Shown one piece after another: positions 47,568-59,128 of a DNA stretch of 64,000 nucleotides. The position numbers and the translations under genes were made by a program. A model generated the notes under the pieces. It saw only the letters and a program-made list of their open reading frames with translations. It was not told the origin of the DNA and did not search any database. How positions within the stretch are numbered: the stretch's first letter is position 1; each line of letters starts with the position of its first letter. Source of the DNA: Pseudomonas anguilliseptica (GTDB taxonomy: Bacteria; Pseudomonadota; Gammaproteobacteria; Pseudomonadales; Pseudomonadaceae); assembly GCF_021375795.1 (NCBI RefSeq), contig NZ_JAEIOI010000002.1, positions 372,001-436,000 on the forward strand, written 5' to 3'.

Positions 47568-47596
47568 ACTATATACAGCCCTTGGATACCTCGCAA
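47568..47596 (-). promoter_or_regulatory. Sigma-70 promoter of tRNA-Leu
   Basis: On the minus strand, -35 TTGCGA (47591-47596), a 17-bp spacer and -10 TATAGT (47568-47573) lie about 26 bp upstream of the tRNA 5' end. Confidence 0.7.
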
Positions 47597-47614
47597 GGCC
47601 TCAAGCTTAAATGA

Positions 47615-47649
47615 AAAAGCCTCGTAAATCAGTGATCTACGAGGCTTTT
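47615..47649 (-). terminator. Terminator between tRNA-Cys and tRNA-Leu
   Basis: A perfect 12-bp stem AAAAGCCTCGTA/TACGAGGCTTTT lies 6 bp after tRNA-Cys. A T-run follows on the minus strand. It separates the Gly-Cys unit from tRNA-Leu, which has its own promoter. Confidence 0.85.
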
Positions 47650-47654
47650 CTAAT

Positions 47655-47728
47655 TGGAGGCTGAGGTCGGAATCGAACCGGCGTTCACGGATTTGCAATC
47701 CGGTGCATAACCACTCTGCTACTCAGCC
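47655..47728 (-). tRNA. tRNA-Cys (GCA)
   Basis: The 74-nt gene includes an encoded CCA. The acceptor stem is GGCTGAG/CTCAGCC, the anticodon loop TTGCAAA gives GCA, and the T-arm reads GGTTCGATTCC. Confidence 0.95.
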
Positions 47729-47737
47729 TTGAAACTA

Positions 47738-47762
47738 AACGGACCGTATCAGACGGTCCGTT
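47738..47762 (-). other. Hairpin between tRNA-Gly and tRNA-Cys
   Basis: A perfect 10-bp stem AACGGACCGT/ACGGTCCGTT with a 5-base loop fills the 40-bp spacer between two co-oriented tRNAs. No promoter fits behind it, so it is more likely an RNase processing structure than a full terminator. Confidence 0.6.
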
Positions 47763-47768
47763 GAAAAC

Positions 47769-47844
<76 letters not shown>

Positions 47845-47864
47845 TTGTCGTGTTGACGGGCGCC

Positions 47865-47892
47865 ATTCTATAGCTTCGGAGCTTTCCGTCAA
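47865..47892 (-). promoter_or_regulatory. Sigma-70 promoter of the tRNA-Gly/Cys unit
   Basis: On the minus strand, -35 TTGACG (47887-47892), a 16-bp spacer and -10 TAGAAT (47865-47870) are followed by a GC-rich discriminator GGCGCCC, the hallmark of stringently controlled stable-RNA promoters. A 10-bp inverted repeat GTGTTGACGG/CCGTCAACAC (47850-47859, 47886-47895) brackets it. Confidence 0.8.
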
Positions 47893-47911
47893 CACCTTGA
47901 TTCAAAAAAGC

Positions 47912-48472
47912 TTATTTCTTTTCAGAGGTGATCCGCAGGTGCGGCCACGCAGCCAGCAGGTACTGCACCATGGACCAGAGCGTAAGCACTGCAGCAATGA
48001 TCAGTAATGCATAACCGAGTAAAACCCAAATAGTAAAGGTTGGCGGATTGGCCAACAGGATCACCAGAGCCATCATCTGTGCGGCGGTTTTCCACTTCGC
48101 CAGCTGAGACACCGCAACCTGCGCCCGAGCACCCAGTTCCGCCATCCACTCGCGTAGGGCTGACACGACAATTTCGCGACCGATAATGATTGCTGCCGAC
48201 AAGGTCAGCCACAGGTTGGAGTGCTCATCCACCAACAACACCAGCGCAACAGCCACCATCAGCTTGTCGGCGACCGGATCAAGAAAGGCGCCAAAGGGGG
48301 TGCTCTGCTCCCAGCGGCGCGCCAGGTAACCATCCAGCCAGTCGGTGGCCGCTGCAATGGCGAACACTGCACTGGCGGCCCAGTAACTCCAACTGAAGGG
48401 AAGGTAGAACAGCAGAATAAACACCGGAATCAGCAGAACCCGGAGCACGGTAAGCAGGTTGGGGATATTCAT
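47912..48472 (-). CDS. pgsA: CDP-diacylglycerol-glycerol-3-phosphate 3-phosphatidyltransferase
   Basis: The protein has 186 residues, starting [18 protein letters not shown] at ATG 48472. The CDP-alcohol phosphatidyltransferase motif begins [13 protein letters not shown] and ends [11 protein letters not shown], with all the conserved Asp residues. Four to six membrane segments are predicted. It makes phosphatidylglycerophosphate for PG and cardiolipin. It sits between the tRNA cluster and uvrC, the usual Pseudomonas order. Confidence 0.94.
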   Translation of the reverse strand: MNIPNLLTVLRVLLIPVFILLFYLPFSWSYWAASAVFAIAAATDWLDGYLARRWEQSTPFGAFLDPVADKLMVAVALVLLVDEHSNLWLTLSAAIIIGREIVVSALREWMAELGARAQVAVSQLAKWKTAAQMMALVILLANPPTFTIWVLLGYALLIIAAVLTLWSMVQYLLAAWPHLRITSEKK

Positions 48473-48505
48473 CGACACAACTTGGCTGTAAAGAGAGCCG
48501 GCATT

Positions 48506-50347
48506 CTACTCGCTGTGCAGTGCGGCATAAATCGACTCGGCAAGCTTTTTACTGATACCGGGCGCTTTGGCAATTTCTTCGATGCTCGCACGGGACAATT
48601 CCTGCAGCCCGCCAAAATGATTGAGCAACTCACGCCGCCGCTTGGGGCCTACACCGGCAACCTCTTCAAGCGTCGACGTGCGTCGGGTCTTGCCGCGTCG
48701 GGCGCGGTGGCCGGTAATGGCAAATCGGTGCGATTCATCGCGGATTTGCTGGATCAGGTGCAGGGCTGGCGAGTTACCCGGCAAGGTGAACTCATGCGCG
48801 GCATCATTCAGGTACAGGGTTTCCAGACCCGGCTTGCGCGTGGTGCCTTTGGCCACGCCGAGCAAAATCAGATCAGGCACTGCAAGCTCTTCCAACACTT
48901 CCCGCGCCATGGCTAATTGGCCTTTGCCGCCGTCTACCAAGAGGATATCGGGCAACTTGCCTTCGCCCTCCTTGATCTTGCTGAACCGCCGCGTCAGCGC
49001 CTGATGCATGGCAGCGTAATCATCGCCCGGCGTCACACCTTCGATGTTGTAGCGACGGTAATCGGATTTCAGCGGGCCTTCCGGGCCAAATACCACGCAG
49101 GAGGCCACGGTCGCCTCACCACTGGAATGACTGATGTCGAAACATTCCAGGCGCTGCGGTACTTCATCCATATGCAGCGCCTGAGCCAGGGCATCGAAAC
49201 GTGCTGCCACGTGTTCACGATTGGCCAGGCGCGCGGCCAGGGCTTGCTCGGCATTGGTCACTGCCAGATGTTGCCAGCGGGCGCGAGTCCCACGGACGCG
49301 ATAGCTGATGCTCAGCTCGCGACCGCGTAACTCATCGATGGCTGCAATCAGTGTGGGGAAATCCTCGTGTTGTGCATTGACGATCAATTCACTCGGCAAG
49401 TCGCGCTCCTGACTGCTCAGGTAGTACTGCGCCAGGAAGGCCAGGAGAACGTCACTGCCCTCCTCTTCAATCGCCACTTGCGGGAAGAAATTCTTGCTGC
49501 CCAGCACCCGCCCGCCGCGCACACTGATCAAGTGCACGCATGCGCCACCCGGGTTGACCATGGCGGCGACCACATCCACATCGCCTGTACCGCCTTCCAT
49601 GCTCTGTTGATCCTGTACCCGGCGCAGCAGCGAAATCTGGTCGCGCAGCGCTGCCGCGCGCTCGAAATCCAGGGTCATGGCCGCAGCCTGCATACCACTC
49701 GACAATTCATCGGTCAGCGCGTTGCTGCGGCCTTCAAGGAACATCACCGAGTGGCGCACATCTTCGGCGTACTCGGCCGGCTCGACCAAACCGACACAGG
49801 GGCCTTTGCAGCGCTTGATCTGATACTGCAGGCAGGGGCGTGTACGGTTTTTGTAGAAACTGTCCTCGCACTGGCGCACCAGAAAGGTTTTCTGCAGTAG
49901 ATTCAGGCTTTCACGGATGGCGCCGGCACTTGGATAGGGGCCGAAATAGCGCCCCTTTAACTTCTTCGCGCCGCGATGAATGCTTAACCGTGGAAAATCC
50001 CCGTCGGAGAGCAGCACATAGGGATAGGACTTATCGTCACGCAGCAGGATGTTGTAGGGCGGCCGCCATTCCTTGATCAGCGTTTGCTCAAGCAGCAGTG
50101 CTTCGGTTTCATTGGCGGTGATGGTGGTTTCGATCTGAGCGATCCGCGCCACCAGCGCAGCGGTTTTCGGTGCCAGGCCGCTTTGCCGAAAATAGCTGGC
50201 CAAGCGCTTTTTCAGGTTTTTCGCTTTGCCCACGTACAGCAGCTTGGCGTCCGCGTCGAACATGCGGTAGACGCCGGGGCGACCGCTGCAGGTGGAAAGA
50301 AACGCGCTGGGATCGAATGTCGCGCGGCTGTCGTCAGTTGCTGGCAT
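48506..50347 (-). CDS. uvrC: Excinuclease ABC subunit C
   Basis: The protein has 613 residues from ATG 50347; a TTG one codon earlier is possible. In order it has a GIY-YIG nuclease domain (about 18-95, [20 protein letters not shown]), a UVR motif (about 205-240), a C-terminal RNase H-like nuclease and a double helix-hairpin-helix ([19 protein letters not shown]). It makes both incisions in nucleotide-excision repair. Its start lies within the 3' end of gacA (14-bp overlap), so translation is coupled. Confidence 0.95.
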   Translation of the reverse strand: MPATDDSRATFDPSAFLSTCSGRPGVYRMFDADAKLLYVGKAKNLKKRLASYFRQSGLAPKTAALVARIAQIETTITANETEALLLEQTLIKEWRPPYNILLRDDKSYPYVLLSDGDFPRLSIHRGAKKLKGRYFGPYPSAGAIRESLNLLQKTFLVRQCEDSFYKNRTRPCLQYQIKRCKGPCVGLVEPAEYAEDVRHSVMFLEGRSNALTDELSSGMQAAAMTLDFERAAALRDQISLLRRVQDQQSMEGGTGDVDVVAAMVNPGGACVHLISVRGGRVLGSKNFFPQVAIEEEGSDVLLAFLAQYYLSSQERDLPSELIVNAQHEDFPTLIAAIDELRGRELSISYRVRGTRARWQHLAVTNAEQALAARLANREHVAARFDALAQALHMDEVPQRLECFDISHSSGEATVASCVVFGPEGPLKSDYRRYNIEGVTPGDDYAAMHQALTRRFSKIKEGEGKLPDILLVDGGKGQLAMAREVLEELAVPDLILLGVAKGTTRKPGLETLYLNDAAHEFTLPGNSPALHLIQQIRDESHRFAITGHRARRGKTRRTSTLEEVAGVGPKRRRELLNHFGGLQELSRASIEEIAKAPGISKKLAESIYAALHSE

Positions 50348-50978
50348 CAATCATGCCGTGGCGCACAGCCAGCAGGGCCAGCTCGACATCGCTGGTGATC
50401 GACAGCTTTTCGAAGATACGGTAGCGGTAGGTATTCACGGTTTTCGGCGACAGGCAGAGCTTGTCGGAAATCGTCTGCACCTTCTGGCAGCCGGCAATCA
50501 TCAGCGCAATCTGGATTTCCCGCTCGGAGAGCAGATCGAATGGCGAATTGCTGCTCTGTGGCTGAAAGGATTTGAGCGCCAGTTGCTGAGCAATTTGCGG
50601 GCTGATGTAACGCTGCCCGCTGAACACCATGCGAATGGCCTGAACCATTTCTTCCAGGGCCGCGCCCTTGGTCAGATAGCCGGCGGCACCGGCCTGCAAT
50701 AGGCGCGTTGGAAAAGGGTCTTCTTCACAGACGGTGACCGCAACAACCTTGAGGTCAGGATGGCTGCGGATCAGTTTACGCGTGGCCTCGAGGCCGCCAA
50801 TACCCGGCATCTTGATGTCCATCAAGACAACATCTGGTTTCAGCTCACGGGCTTTCTTCAGGGACTCTTCGCCGGATTCGGCTTGGCCAACCACTTGCAA
50901 ACCATCGATATCGGCCAGCATGCGGGTGATGCCGGTGCGTACTAGGTCGTGGTCATCAACAACGAGTACTCTGATCAA
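50334..50978 (-). CDS. gacA: Response regulator GacA
   Basis: The protein has 214 residues and starts with TTG at 50978, preceded by GGGGTG; TTG is also the known start of gacA in other pseudomonads. A receiver domain (phosphoacceptor Asp54 in [10 protein letters not shown]) and a LuxR-type helix-turn-helix (about 148-205, [17 protein letters not shown]) are present. With GacS it drives the small RNAs that relieve RsmA repression of secondary metabolism, biofilm and virulence traits. It is followed directly by uvrC, as uvrY-uvrC in E. coli. Confidence 0.96.
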   Translation of the reverse strand: MIRVLVVDDHDLVRTGITRMLADIDGLQVVGQAESGEESLKKARELKPDVVLMDIKMPGIGGLEATRKLIRSHPDLKVVAVTVCEEDPFPTRLLQAGAAGYLTKGAALEEMVQAIRMVFSGQRYISPQIAQQLALKSFQPQSSNSPFDLLSEREIQIALMIAGCQKVQTISDKLCLSPKTVNTYRYRIFEKLSITSDVELALLAVRHGMIDASN

Positions 50979-51114
50979 GCGTCACCCCGGTCAACATCAA
51001 CTGCGTGGAGCAGTTGCTGGGTTGAAAGTCTGATGTATTGAGTCACCAGCTTGGCGCATAACCGTCAAAAGGCAAGCGTCAATAAATGATCGCTAAATGA
51101 CGGCCAGAGGAATA

Positions 51115-51204
51115 TGGCGGAAGCGGTGAGATTCGAACTCACGGAAGAGTTTCCCCTTCGACGGTTTTCAAGACCGTTGCATTCAACCGCTCTGCCACGC
51201 TTCC
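51115..51204 (-). tRNA. tRNA-Ser (UGA)
   Basis: The 90-nt gene includes an encoded CCA. The acceptor stem is GGAAGCG/CGCTTCC, the anticodon loop CTTGAAA gives UGA, and a long variable arm is typical of Ser. Confidence 0.95.
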
Positions 51205-51221
51205 GGCGATTGCGGGCGGCA

Positions 51222-51249
51222 ATCTTACCCGAACGCAACACGCTGTCAA
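51222..51249 (-). promoter_or_regulatory. Sigma-70 promoter of tRNA-Ser
   Basis: On the minus strand, -35 TTGACA (51244-51249, consensus), a 16-bp spacer and -10 TAAGAT (51222-51227) are followed by the GC-rich TGCCGCCCGC discriminator. Confidence 0.8.
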
Positions 51250-51259
51250 ACTCTCTGTA

Positions 51260-51287
51260 TTGGCTGGTTATCTGCCTCTGCTATGAT
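51260..51287 (+). promoter_or_regulatory. Promoter of the Bax-inhibitor-1 family gene
   Basis: -35 TTGGCT (51260-51265), a 16-bp spacer and -10 TATGAT (51282-51287) lie about 50 bp before the start codon. It sits back to back with the tRNA-Ser promoter. Confidence 0.65.
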
Positions 51288-51336
51288 CGGGCCTGACCTT
51301 GGTCACGGAACCATCAGCCCTTTCAGGAGTGTCGCC

Positions 51337-52005
51337 ATGAATGAACACAACTATGCACTAGAGCATACGCAGGTTGAGCAGCAGGAAGTCAGCCGCGTCC
51401 TGCGTAACACTTACGGCCTGCTGGCCATCACCCTGGCCTTCAGCGGCCTGGTGGCGTTCATCGCGCAACGCGCCAATGTGCCCTATCCAAACATTTTTGT
51501 GGTGTTGATTGGCTTCTACGGCCTGTTCTTCCTGACTGCCAAGCTGCGTAACTCGGCTTGGGGCCTGGTTTCCACCCTCGCCCTGACCGGTTTTATGGGT
51601 TACACCCTCGGTCCGATCCTCAATCGCTATATGGGCATGGCCAACGGTGCTGAAGTTGTCAGCTCGGCGTTCGCCATGACAGCCCTGGTGTTCTGCGGTC
51701 TGTCGGCCTACGTGTTGACCACGCGTAAGGACATGAGCTTTCTCAGTGGCTTTATCACTGCGGGCTTCTTCGTCCTGATCGGTGCGATGGTTGCCAGCTT
51801 CTTCTTCCAGATCAGCGGGCTGCAGCTGGCGATCAGCGCAGGCTTTGTGCTGTTCTCCTCGGTCTGCATCCTGTATCAGACCAGCGCCATCATTCATGGC
51901 GGTGAGCGCAACTACATCATGGCGACCATCAGCCTGTATGTATCGATCTACAACCTGTTCGTCAGCCTGCTGCAGATTTTCGGCATCATGGGCGGCGACG
52001 ACTGA
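51337..52005 (+). CDS. Bax inhibitor-1/YccA family membrane protein
   Basis: The protein has 222 residues, starting [16 protein letters not shown] at ATG 51337 behind CAGGAG. Seven membrane segments and the family end ([18 protein letters not shown]) are evident. Its E. coli relative YccA binds and restrains the membrane protease FtsH, while YbhL is less understood. The protein probably acts in inner-membrane quality control. It forms a single-gene unit with its own promoter and terminator. Confidence 0.88.
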   Translation: MNEHNYALEHTQVEQQEVSRVLRNTYGLLAITLAFSGLVAFIAQRANVPYPNIFVVLIGFYGLFFLTAKLRNSAWGLVSTLALTGFMGYTLGPILNRYMGMANGAEVVSSAFAMTALVFCGLSAYVLTTRKDMSFLSGFITAGFFVLIGAMVASFFFQISGLQLAISAGFVLFSSVCILYQTSAIIHGGERNYIMATISLYVSIYNLFVSLLQIFGIMGGDD

Positions 52006-52020
52006 TTCAAGTTGCTGTGC

Positions 52021-52045
52021 AAAGCCCGCTTCGGCGGGCTTTTTT
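52021..52045 (+). terminator. Rho-independent terminator of the Bax-inhibitor-1 family gene
   Basis: A perfect stem AAAGCCCGC-TTCG-GCGGGCTTT is followed by TTT, 15 bp after the stop. A weaker A/T-rich hairpin, AAAAATGA/TCATTTTT, follows at 52087-52109. Confidence 0.9.
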
Positions 52046-52178
52046 ATGCACGCCATCCATGGCCTGTACCCTTCGGGTCCTACGTTAAAAATGACTCCCG
52101 CTCATTTTTTATGCCTACCGCGCGCATCTTGGTGACTCAGGCTTTATCATTCCGGCAAATTGGCTTGCCAGGTTCGCT

Positions 52179-52571
52179 ATGAAGTTTGCCATCGCCCTCT
52201 TTTCCCCACCGCATGCGCCCTCCTCGCGCCGAGCCTTACGTTTTGCTCAGGCCGCATTGGCGGGCGGGCATCATATTGTGCGGCTGTTCTTCTATCAGGA
52301 CGGCGTCCACAGTGCCTCAAGCAATGTGGTCAACGCTCAGGATGAACTGGACTTACCGCGCGAGTGGCGTGAATTCGTTCAGGCTCAGCAACTCGACAGT
52401 GTGGTCTGCATCGCGGCCGCCCTGCGCCGTGGCGTATTAAACGCCGATGAGGCGCAGCGATATTCGCGCAGTGCAGCCAATCTGGACGCGCCGTGGGAGT
52501 TGTCTGGCCTGGGCCAGTTGCATGAAGCCGCGCAGTTGGCTGATCGCCTGGTGTGTTTCGGAGGCCCGTAA
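52179..52571 (+). CDS. tusD: Sulfurtransferase complex subunit TusD
   Basis: The protein has 130 residues of the DsrE/TusD family. The sulfur-relay Cys77 lies in LDSVVCIAAALRRGV, equivalent to Cys78 of E. coli TusD. TusBCD accepts sulfur from TusA and hands it to TusE and then MnmA for 2-thiolation of tRNA wobble uridine. It is the first gene of tusDCBE, one base before tusC. Confidence 0.93.
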   Translation: MKFAIALFSPPHAPSSRRALRFAQAALAGGHHIVRLFFYQDGVHSASSNVVNAQDELDLPREWREFVQAQQLDSVVCIAAALRRGVLNADEAQRYSRSAANLDAPWELSGLGQLHEAAQLADRLVCFGGP

Positions 52572-52572
52572 C

Positions 52573-52932
52573 ATGAGCAAATCCCTTCTGATCGTCAGCC
52601 GCCAGGCACCTTGGTCCGGGCCATCTGCCCGCGAAGCTCTGGATATCGCCCTGGCTGGCGGTGCCTTCGACTTGCCAATCGGCATGCTGTTTCTCGATGA
52701 CGGAGTTTTCCAGCTGAGCAGCGCACAACAGCCGGCCAGCCTGCAACAGAAAGACTTGGGCGCCAATCTGCAAGCGCTACCAATGTTTGGCGTCGAGGCG
52801 TTGTATGTCGCCCAGCGCAGTCTGGCCGAGCGCGGCCTGCTGGGGCAGCCCATGCGTCTGGCCGCTGAATGTCTGGATGATGCCGCGCTCAGCGCCTTGA
52901 TTGACCGTTACGACCAGGTAATTACGCTCTGA
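52573..52932 (+). CDS. tusC: Sulfurtransferase complex subunit TusC
   Basis: The protein has 119 residues, starting MSKSLLIVSRQAPWSG. It has the DsrE-like fold of the TusC/DsrF family, forming a heterohexamer with TusB and TusD. ATG 52573 directly follows the tusD stop; upstream in-frame residues are only tusD in another frame. It overlaps tusB by one base (TGATG). Confidence 0.9.
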   Translation: MSKSLLIVSRQAPWSGPSAREALDIALAGGAFDLPIGMLFLDDGVFQLSSAQQPASLQQKDLGANLQALPMFGVEALYVAQRSLAERGLLGQPMRLAAECLDDAALSALIDRYDQVITL

Positions 52933-53231
52933 TGGCTACCTTGCATGTGCTTTCCCACTCCCCTTTTACCGACAGCCGTTTGAGCAGCTGCCTGCGCCTG
53001 CTCGGCAGCCAGGATGCTCTGCTGCTCTGTGGTGATGCGGTCTACGCCCTGCAAGCCGGCAGCGCACAACGCCAGGCACTTGAGCTGATGCCCGAGAGCA
53101 TCGCCCTGTATGCCCTGGATGAAGACGTGCAGGCCCGCGGCCTGGTACTACCTGAGCGCCTGAACCTGGTTGACTACCCTGGTTTCGTGGCACTCAGTTG
53201 CCACTACGACAAGGTGAACACCTGGCTATGA
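52932..53231 (+). CDS. tusB: Sulfurtransferase complex subunit TusB
   Basis: The protein has 99 residues of the DsrH/TusB family, starting MATLHVLSHSPFTDSRLSS. The position between tusC and tusE and the fold-typical LLLCGDAVYAL support the call. Its stop overlaps the tusE start by 4 bp. Confidence 0.88.
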   Translation: MATLHVLSHSPFTDSRLSSCLRLLGSQDALLLCGDAVYALQAGSAQRQALELMPESIALYALDEDVQARGLVLPERLNLVDYPGFVALSCHYDKVNTWL

Positions 53232-53563
53232 CCTTATTGAGTATTGAGGGTCGTGATTTGCCGCTGGATAAGGACGGCTACCTGGTTGAACTGGCCGACT
53301 GGTCTGAATCCGTGGCGGCCGCCCTGGCTCTGCGCGAAGGCATTAACCTGAATGCCGAGCACTGGGAAATTCTCTGGCTGGTGCGCAGCTTTTACGATGA
53401 ATTTCAGCTTTCGCCGGCCAATCGCCCGCTGATCAAATTCGTTGCCAGCAAGCTTGGCCCCGAAAAGGGCAACAGTCTCAACCTCAACCGTCTGTTCAAT
53501 GGCACTCCTGCCAAACTTGCCGCCAAGCTGGCGGGCCTGCCCAAGCCGACCAATTGCCTATGA
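53228..53563 (+). CDS. tusE: Sulfur relay protein TusE (DsrC family)
   Basis: The protein has 111 residues ending PKPTNCL; the penultimate Cys110 is the conserved swinging-arm cysteine of DsrC/TusE. It begins at ATG 53228, overlapping the tusB stop (ATGA). It accepts sulfur from TusBCD and presents it to MnmA. Only one C-terminal cysteine is present, which is the TusE type and not the sulfite-reductase DsrC type with two. Confidence 0.93.
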   Translation: MTLLSIEGRDLPLDKDGYLVELADWSESVAAALALREGINLNAEHWEILWLVRSFYDEFQLSPANRPLIKFVASKLGPEKGNSLNLNRLFNGTPAKLAAKLAGLPKPTNCL

Positions 53564-54546
53564 ACCTGGTTACCCCGCCGGAACACCCTTTTGCACAATT
53601 TGTACGCATTCTCGGTAAAGGCAAGCGCGGCGCGCGCAATCTGACCCGCGAGGAGGCCCGTGACGCCATGGGCATGCTACTGGATGGTCAGGCCGAAGAA
53701 AGCCAGCTTGGGGCATTTCTGATGCTGCTGCGGCACAAGGAAGAAAGCGCAGAGGAAATGGCCGGTTTTGCCGAGGCTGTGCGTGCACGCTTGCAGGCGC
53801 CAGCGATTCAGGTTGATCTGGATTGGCCGAGCTATGCCGGCAAGAAGCGTCACCTACCGTGGTTTCTGCTGGCGGCCAAGGCGCTGGCCAACAGCGGTAT
53901 TCGCATTCTGCTGCACGGCGGCGGCCCGCACACAGCCGGGCGTATGTACAGCGAACAGTTACTCGAAATCCTGGACATTCCACTGTGCCACAACTGGGGC
54001 AGCGTCGAACAGGCACTGGCGCAACATCACCTGGCATTTATCCCGCTTGGCGACTGGATGCCGCAACTGCAAGGGATGATCGACCTGCGCAATATCCTCG
54101 GTCTGCGCTCACCGATTCATTCGCTGGCGCGCATCCTCAACCCGTTAGGCGCGCGTTGCGGCCTGCAGAGCATCTTTCATCCGGGTTATCAGGCGGTGCA
54201 CCGTGAAGCCAGTCAGTTGCTGGGCGATACGGCCTTGGTGATCAAGGGTGAAGGCGGCGAAATCGAGATCAACCCGGACGCCACCAGCCACCTGTACGGC
54301 ACAACCCAGGGTGAGAACTGGGACGAAGAATGGCCTGCGCTTTCGCCACTGCGTCACGTAAAACCCGAAGCGCTGGAGCCGGCTCATCTGGCCGACTTCT
54401 GGCGCGGGGACGTGGCCGATGATTACGGCCAGCTTGCCGTGATCAGCACCATGGCGCTGGCCTTGCGCGCCCTCGGCGAGCCGCGCGAACACGCATTGGA
54501 TCGCGCGGCTCAGCTGTGGGTCGCGCGCAATCAGAGGCTGGCTTGA
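53560..54546 (+). CDS. Glycosyltransferase family protein, anthranilate phosphoribosyltransferase-like (TrpD2/YbiB)
   Basis: The protein has 328 residues, starting at ATG 53560 with a 4-bp overlap of tusE. The TrpD fold is evident: an N-terminal helical domain ([19 protein letters not shown]) and a phosphoribosyltransferase-like core ([32 protein letters not shown]). The E. coli relative YbiB binds nucleic acid and is LexA-controlled rather than making tryptophan. Coupling to tus genes hints at an RNA-related role, which is inference. Its 3' end overlaps convergent cysG by 16 bp. Confidence 0.82.
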   Translation: MNLVTPPEHPFAQFVRILGKGKRGARNLTREEARDAMGMLLDGQAEESQLGAFLMLLRHKEESAEEMAGFAEAVRARLQAPAIQVDLDWPSYAGKKRHLPWFLLAAKALANSGIRILLHGGGPHTAGRMYSEQLLEILDIPLCHNWGSVEQALAQHHLAFIPLGDWMPQLQGMIDLRNILGLRSPIHSLARILNPLGARCGLQSIFHPGYQAVHREASQLLGDTALVIKGEGGEIEINPDATSHLYGTTQGENWDEEWPALSPLRHVKPEALEPAHLADFWRGDVADDYGQLAVISTMALALRALGEPREHALDRAAQLWVARNQRLA

Positions 54547-55925
54547 GCCCCTTCGAACCAGGCCAGTTTCTCTCTTAACTGCACCACTTCGCCGACGATC
54601 ACCAGGGTCGGCGCGTGCACTTCATGCTCTGCCACCAGCTCAGCCAGATTGGCCAATGTACCGGTAAACACTCGCTGGTTCTGCGTGGCGCCCTGCTGAA
54701 TCAAGGCTGCGGGCGTGGAAGCGGAACGGCCGTGAGCTATCAGTTGCTGGCAGATCATCGGCAGACCCACCAGCCCCATATAGAACACCAACGTCTGGCT
54801 GCTAGCCGTCAATTCCCCCCACGGCAGGTTGCTGCTGCCATCTTTCAGGTGCCCAGTGACGAAACGTACCGACTGAGCATGATCACGATGAGTCAGCGGG
54901 ATGCCGGCATAAGCCGCGCAGCCTGAGGCAGCGGTGATGCCCGGCACCACCTGAAACGGAATACCGTGGGCGGCCAGCTCTTCAATTTCCTCGCCACCGC
55001 GACCGAAGATAAACGGGTCACCACCCTTGAGGCGCAGTACACGTTTACCCTCTTTGGCCAGGCTGACCAGACGCTGATTGATCTGCTCCTGCGGCAGCGC
55101 ATGCTCGGCGCGTTGTTTGCCCACATAGATACGTTCGGCGTCACGTCGGCATAGCTCGATAATAGCTGGCGCCACCAGGCGGTCGTAGAGAACCACATCG
55201 GCTTGTTGCATCAGGCGCAGTGCGCGAAAGGTCAGCAAATCCGGGTCACCCGGCCCGGCACCGACCAGGTACACCTCACCCAGGGCACGAGGCGCGATAC
55301 CGGCAATTTTCTCCTCCAGCAGGCGCTGGCCCTCCTGCAACTTGCCAGCAAAAACACTCTCGGCCACCTGCCCCTGAAACACGTCCTCCCAGAACACTCG
55401 GCGCTGCTGCACGTCAGGGAACAGGCTCTTAACCTGGGCGCGGAAGCGTTTAGCCAGGCCGGCCAGTTGGCCATAGGTAGCCGGAATCCAGGTCTCGATC
55501 CTGGCGCGAATCAGGCGCGCCAACACGGGCGCATCACCACCACTGGTCACTGCCACGATAAGCGGTGATCGATCGACGATCGCCGGAAAGATCACGCTGC
55601 ACAGCTTCGGCGCATCCACCACATTGACCGGAATACCCAGGACCTGGGCTTGTTGGGAAATCTCGGCATTCAACGGCTCATCATCAGTTGCCGCAATGAC
55701 CAGCACCACCGCTTGCAGATCGGCCGGCTGATAAGGCCGCAGCAGCACTTCACCCTGACTGGCGGTGGCCATAGCACACAACTCGTCACGGATCTCTGGT
55801 GCCACAACCCGCAGCCTGGCGCCTGCATCACTGAGCAGACGGGACTTGCGCAGCGCAACTTCGCCGCCGCCAACTACCAGCACCAGGCGATCTTGCAGTT
55901 TGTGGAACAGGGGAAGGAAATCCAT
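54531..55925 (-). CDS. cysG: Siroheme synthase
   Basis: The protein has 464 residues, starting [20 protein letters not shown] at ATG 55925. The N-terminal half is precorrin-2 dehydrogenase/ferrochelatase (NAD loop [11 protein letters not shown], then a dimerisation domain). The C-terminal half (about 215-460) is uroporphyrinogen-III C-methyltransferase ([36 protein letters not shown]). It makes siroheme for sulfite and nitrite reductases. It lies downstream of serS after a terminator. Confidence 0.95.
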   Translation of the reverse strand: MDFLPLFHKLQDRLVLVVGGGEVALRKSRLLSDAGARLRVVAPEIRDELCAMATASQGEVLLRPYQPADLQAVVLVIAATDDEPLNAEISQQAQVLGIPVNVVDAPKLCSVIFPAIVDRSPLIVAVTSGGDAPVLARLIRARIETWIPATYGQLAGLAKRFRAQVKSLFPDVQQRRVFWEDVFQGQVAESVFAGKLQEGQRLLEEKIAGIAPRALGEVYLVGAGPGDPDLLTFRALRLMQQADVVLYDRLVAPAIIELCRRDAERIYVGKQRAEHALPQEQINQRLVSLAKEGKRVLRLKGGDPFIFGRGGEEIEELAAHGIPFQVVPGITAASGCAAYAGIPLTHRDHAQSVRFVTGHLKDGSSNLPWGELTASSQTLVFYMGLVGLPMICQQLIAHGRSASTPAALIQQGATQNQRVFTGTLANLAELVAEHEVHAPTLVIVGEVVQLREKLAWFEGAQASL

Positions 55926-55950
55926 TGCGCCGCTCTCGGTCGGGGTCGGG

Positions 55951-55981
55951 TAAACAAAACGGGGCGGCACTGGCCGCCCCG
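55951..55981 (-). terminator. Rho-independent terminator of serS
   Basis: A perfect 9-bp stem CGGGGCGGC/GCCGCCCCG with a 4-base loop is followed on the minus strand by TTTTGTTTA. It lies between serS and cysG. Confidence 0.85.
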
Positions 55982-56003
55982 TCGCCGGTCACTGAAATCA
56001 GTC

Positions 56004-57293
<1,290 letters not shown>

Positions 57294-57393
57294 TCAACAC
57301 ATCACTAGGGTTTGCATGGCCGTGGCCATGGCGCGCAATGCCGCGCAGTTTAAGGCTTTAACCGGTTGTGCTGCCACCGTTAGCTGGCGCGGC

Positions 57394-57774
57394 TTACTGG
57401 GACAGGCGCGCCAGGGCAAAACCGCCCCACACGGCCAGCACGCCGCCCAGAATGCTGCACAGCAGATAGGCAAAAGCTTCATTGAGGCGGCCGCTTTCAA
57501 ACAGCTTGAGCACTTCCAAGCTGAAGGAGGAAAAGGTGGTAAAACCGCCAAGCACACCAATGATCAGGCCACTGCGCAACTCGATAGGCAGATCACTGCG
57601 CAGCAGGAACAGGCCAGAGAGCAGGCCGATCAGCAGGCAACCGATGATATTGACGGTAAACGTGCCAAGGTAGAAATGCCGTGGCCACTGCGCCACCACC
57701 CAGCTGCCAGTCAGAAAACGCAGCACGGAACCCACGGCACCGCCCAAAGCCACTGCCAGCGCCACACGAATCAT
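57394..57774 (-). CDS. crcB: Fluoride exporter CrcB (Fluc)
   Basis: The protein has 126 residues and four membrane segments. The fluoride-pore motif [12 protein letters not shown] and the first-helix [10 protein letters not shown] are present. It works as a dual-topology dimer that exports F-. It overlaps the rarA stop by 4 bp (ATGA). There is no fluoride riboswitch directly upstream, because the gene is embedded in an operon. Confidence 0.93.
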   Translation of the reverse strand: MIRVALAVALGGAVGSVLRFLTGSWVVAQWPRHFYLGTFTVNIIGCLLIGLLSGLFLLRSDLPIELRSGLIIGVLGGFTTFSSFSLEVLKLFESGRLNEAFAYLLCSILGGVLAVWGGFALARLSQ

Positions 57775-59096
57775 GGTTTTCTCCGTTGCCGAGGGCTATT
57801 GCGATCCTGATTTTTCAGGTGCTGCAGCTTATCGCGAATTTTCAGCTCCAGGCCGCGTGGCACCGGCTGGTAATACTCACGCGGCGCGAAGGCCTCGGGA
57901 AAGTAGTCTTCACCTGCCGCATAGGCATCCGGCTCATCATGGGCATAGCGGTATTCATCTCCATAGCCCAGCTCTTTCATCAGTTTGGTCGGCGCATTGC
58001 GCAGGTGCAGCGGCACCTCTTGCGAACCATGCTCGGCAGCATCACGCATGGCGGCCTTGAAGGCGTTATAGACCGCGTTGCTTTTCGGTGCGCAGGCCAG
58101 ATAGACAATCGCCTGTGCCACGGCCAGCTCACCTTCGGGGCTACCTAGGCGCTCCTGCACATCCCAGGCGTTCAGGCACAGGGTCAAGGCGCGCGGGTCG
58201 GCGTTGCCGATATCCTCGCTGGCCATGCGCACCACGCGGCGGGCGATATACAGCGGATCGCAGCCGCCATCGAGCATGCGTGCAAACCAGTACAGCGCAC
58301 CGTCCGGGCTGGAGCCGCGCACGGATTTGTGCAACGCGGAAATCTGGTCGTAAAAAGCCTCCCCGCCCTTATCGAAACGCCGGCGGGTATCGCCGAGCAG
58401 ATTGAGCAGCAAGTCACTGCTGATCTCCCCCCCGTCTTCGGCTAGGTCTGCAGCGTTCTCCAGAAAGTTGAGCAAGCGTCGGCCATCACCATCGGCGGCG
58501 GCCTGGAGAATCGTGAAACTTTCCTCTGGCAGGCTTAGCTGACGCTCACCCAGGCCCTTCGGGTCGTTCAGGGCGCGCTCGACCAGTTTACGCAGTGCGC
58601 TTTCATCCAGGCTTTTCAGCACATACACGCGCGCCCGTGAGAGCAAGGCGTTATTCAGCTCGAAGGAGGGGTTTTCCGTGGTGGCGCCGATAAAGATAAG
58701 CGTGCCGTCTTCCACGTAAGGCAGAAAAGCATCCTGCTGCGACTTGTTGAAACGGTGTACTTCGTCGACAAACAGGATGGTCTGGCGGCCGTATTGCGCG
58801 GCATGCTGCTGCGCCACTTCCACGGCCTGGCGGATTTCCTTGACGCCAGAGAGCACGGCGGAAATGGTCTCGAAATGTGCGTCGGAAACCTGCGCCAACA
58901 AGCGCGCCAGGGTGGTCTTACCGACACCTGGCGGGCCCCAGAAAATCATCGAATGCAGGGTGCCCTGCTCCAGCGCCTCACGCAAGGGTTTGCCACGGGC
59001 CAACAAGTGCTCCTGACCCACATACTCATCCAGGCTGGCTGCACGCAGCCGGGCAGCCAGGGGTTGAGCAACGGGGGCCTTGCGAAACAGATCCAT
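57771..59096 (-). CDS. rarA: Replication-associated recombination protein A
   Basis: The protein has 441 residues of the RarA/MgsA AAA+ ATPase family. Walker [10 protein letters not shown] is at residues 54-62, Walker B is [16 protein letters not shown], and a sensor appears in [15 protein letters not shown]. The C-terminal tetramerisation domain ends with [19 protein letters not shown] and beyond. It acts at stalled forks. It lies downstream of lolA (32-bp gap) in the conserved order lolA-rarA-crcB-serS. Confidence 0.94.
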   Translation of the reverse strand: MDLFRKAPVAQPLAARLRAASLDEYVGQEHLLARGKPLREALEQGTLHSMIFWGPPGVGKTTLARLLAQVSDAHFETISAVLSGVKEIRQAVEVAQQHAAQYGRQTILFVDEVHRFNKSQQDAFLPYVEDGTLIFIGATTENPSFELNNALLSRARVYVLKSLDESALRKLVERALNDPKGLGERQLSLPEESFTILQAAADGDGRRLLNFLENAADLAEDGGEISSDLLLNLLGDTRRRFDKGGEAFYDQISALHKSVRGSSPDGALYWFARMLDGGCDPLYIARRVVRMASEDIGNADPRALTLCLNAWDVQERLGSPEGELAVAQAIVYLACAPKSNAVYNAFKAAMRDAAEHGSQEVPLHLRNAPTKLMKELGYGDEYRYAHDEPDAYAAGEDYFPEAFAPREYYQPVPRGLELKIRDKLQHLKNQDRNSPRQRRKP

Positions 59097-59128
59097 GACT
59101 GCGGTTTAACGCCTCGGGTGCGGGGTGC

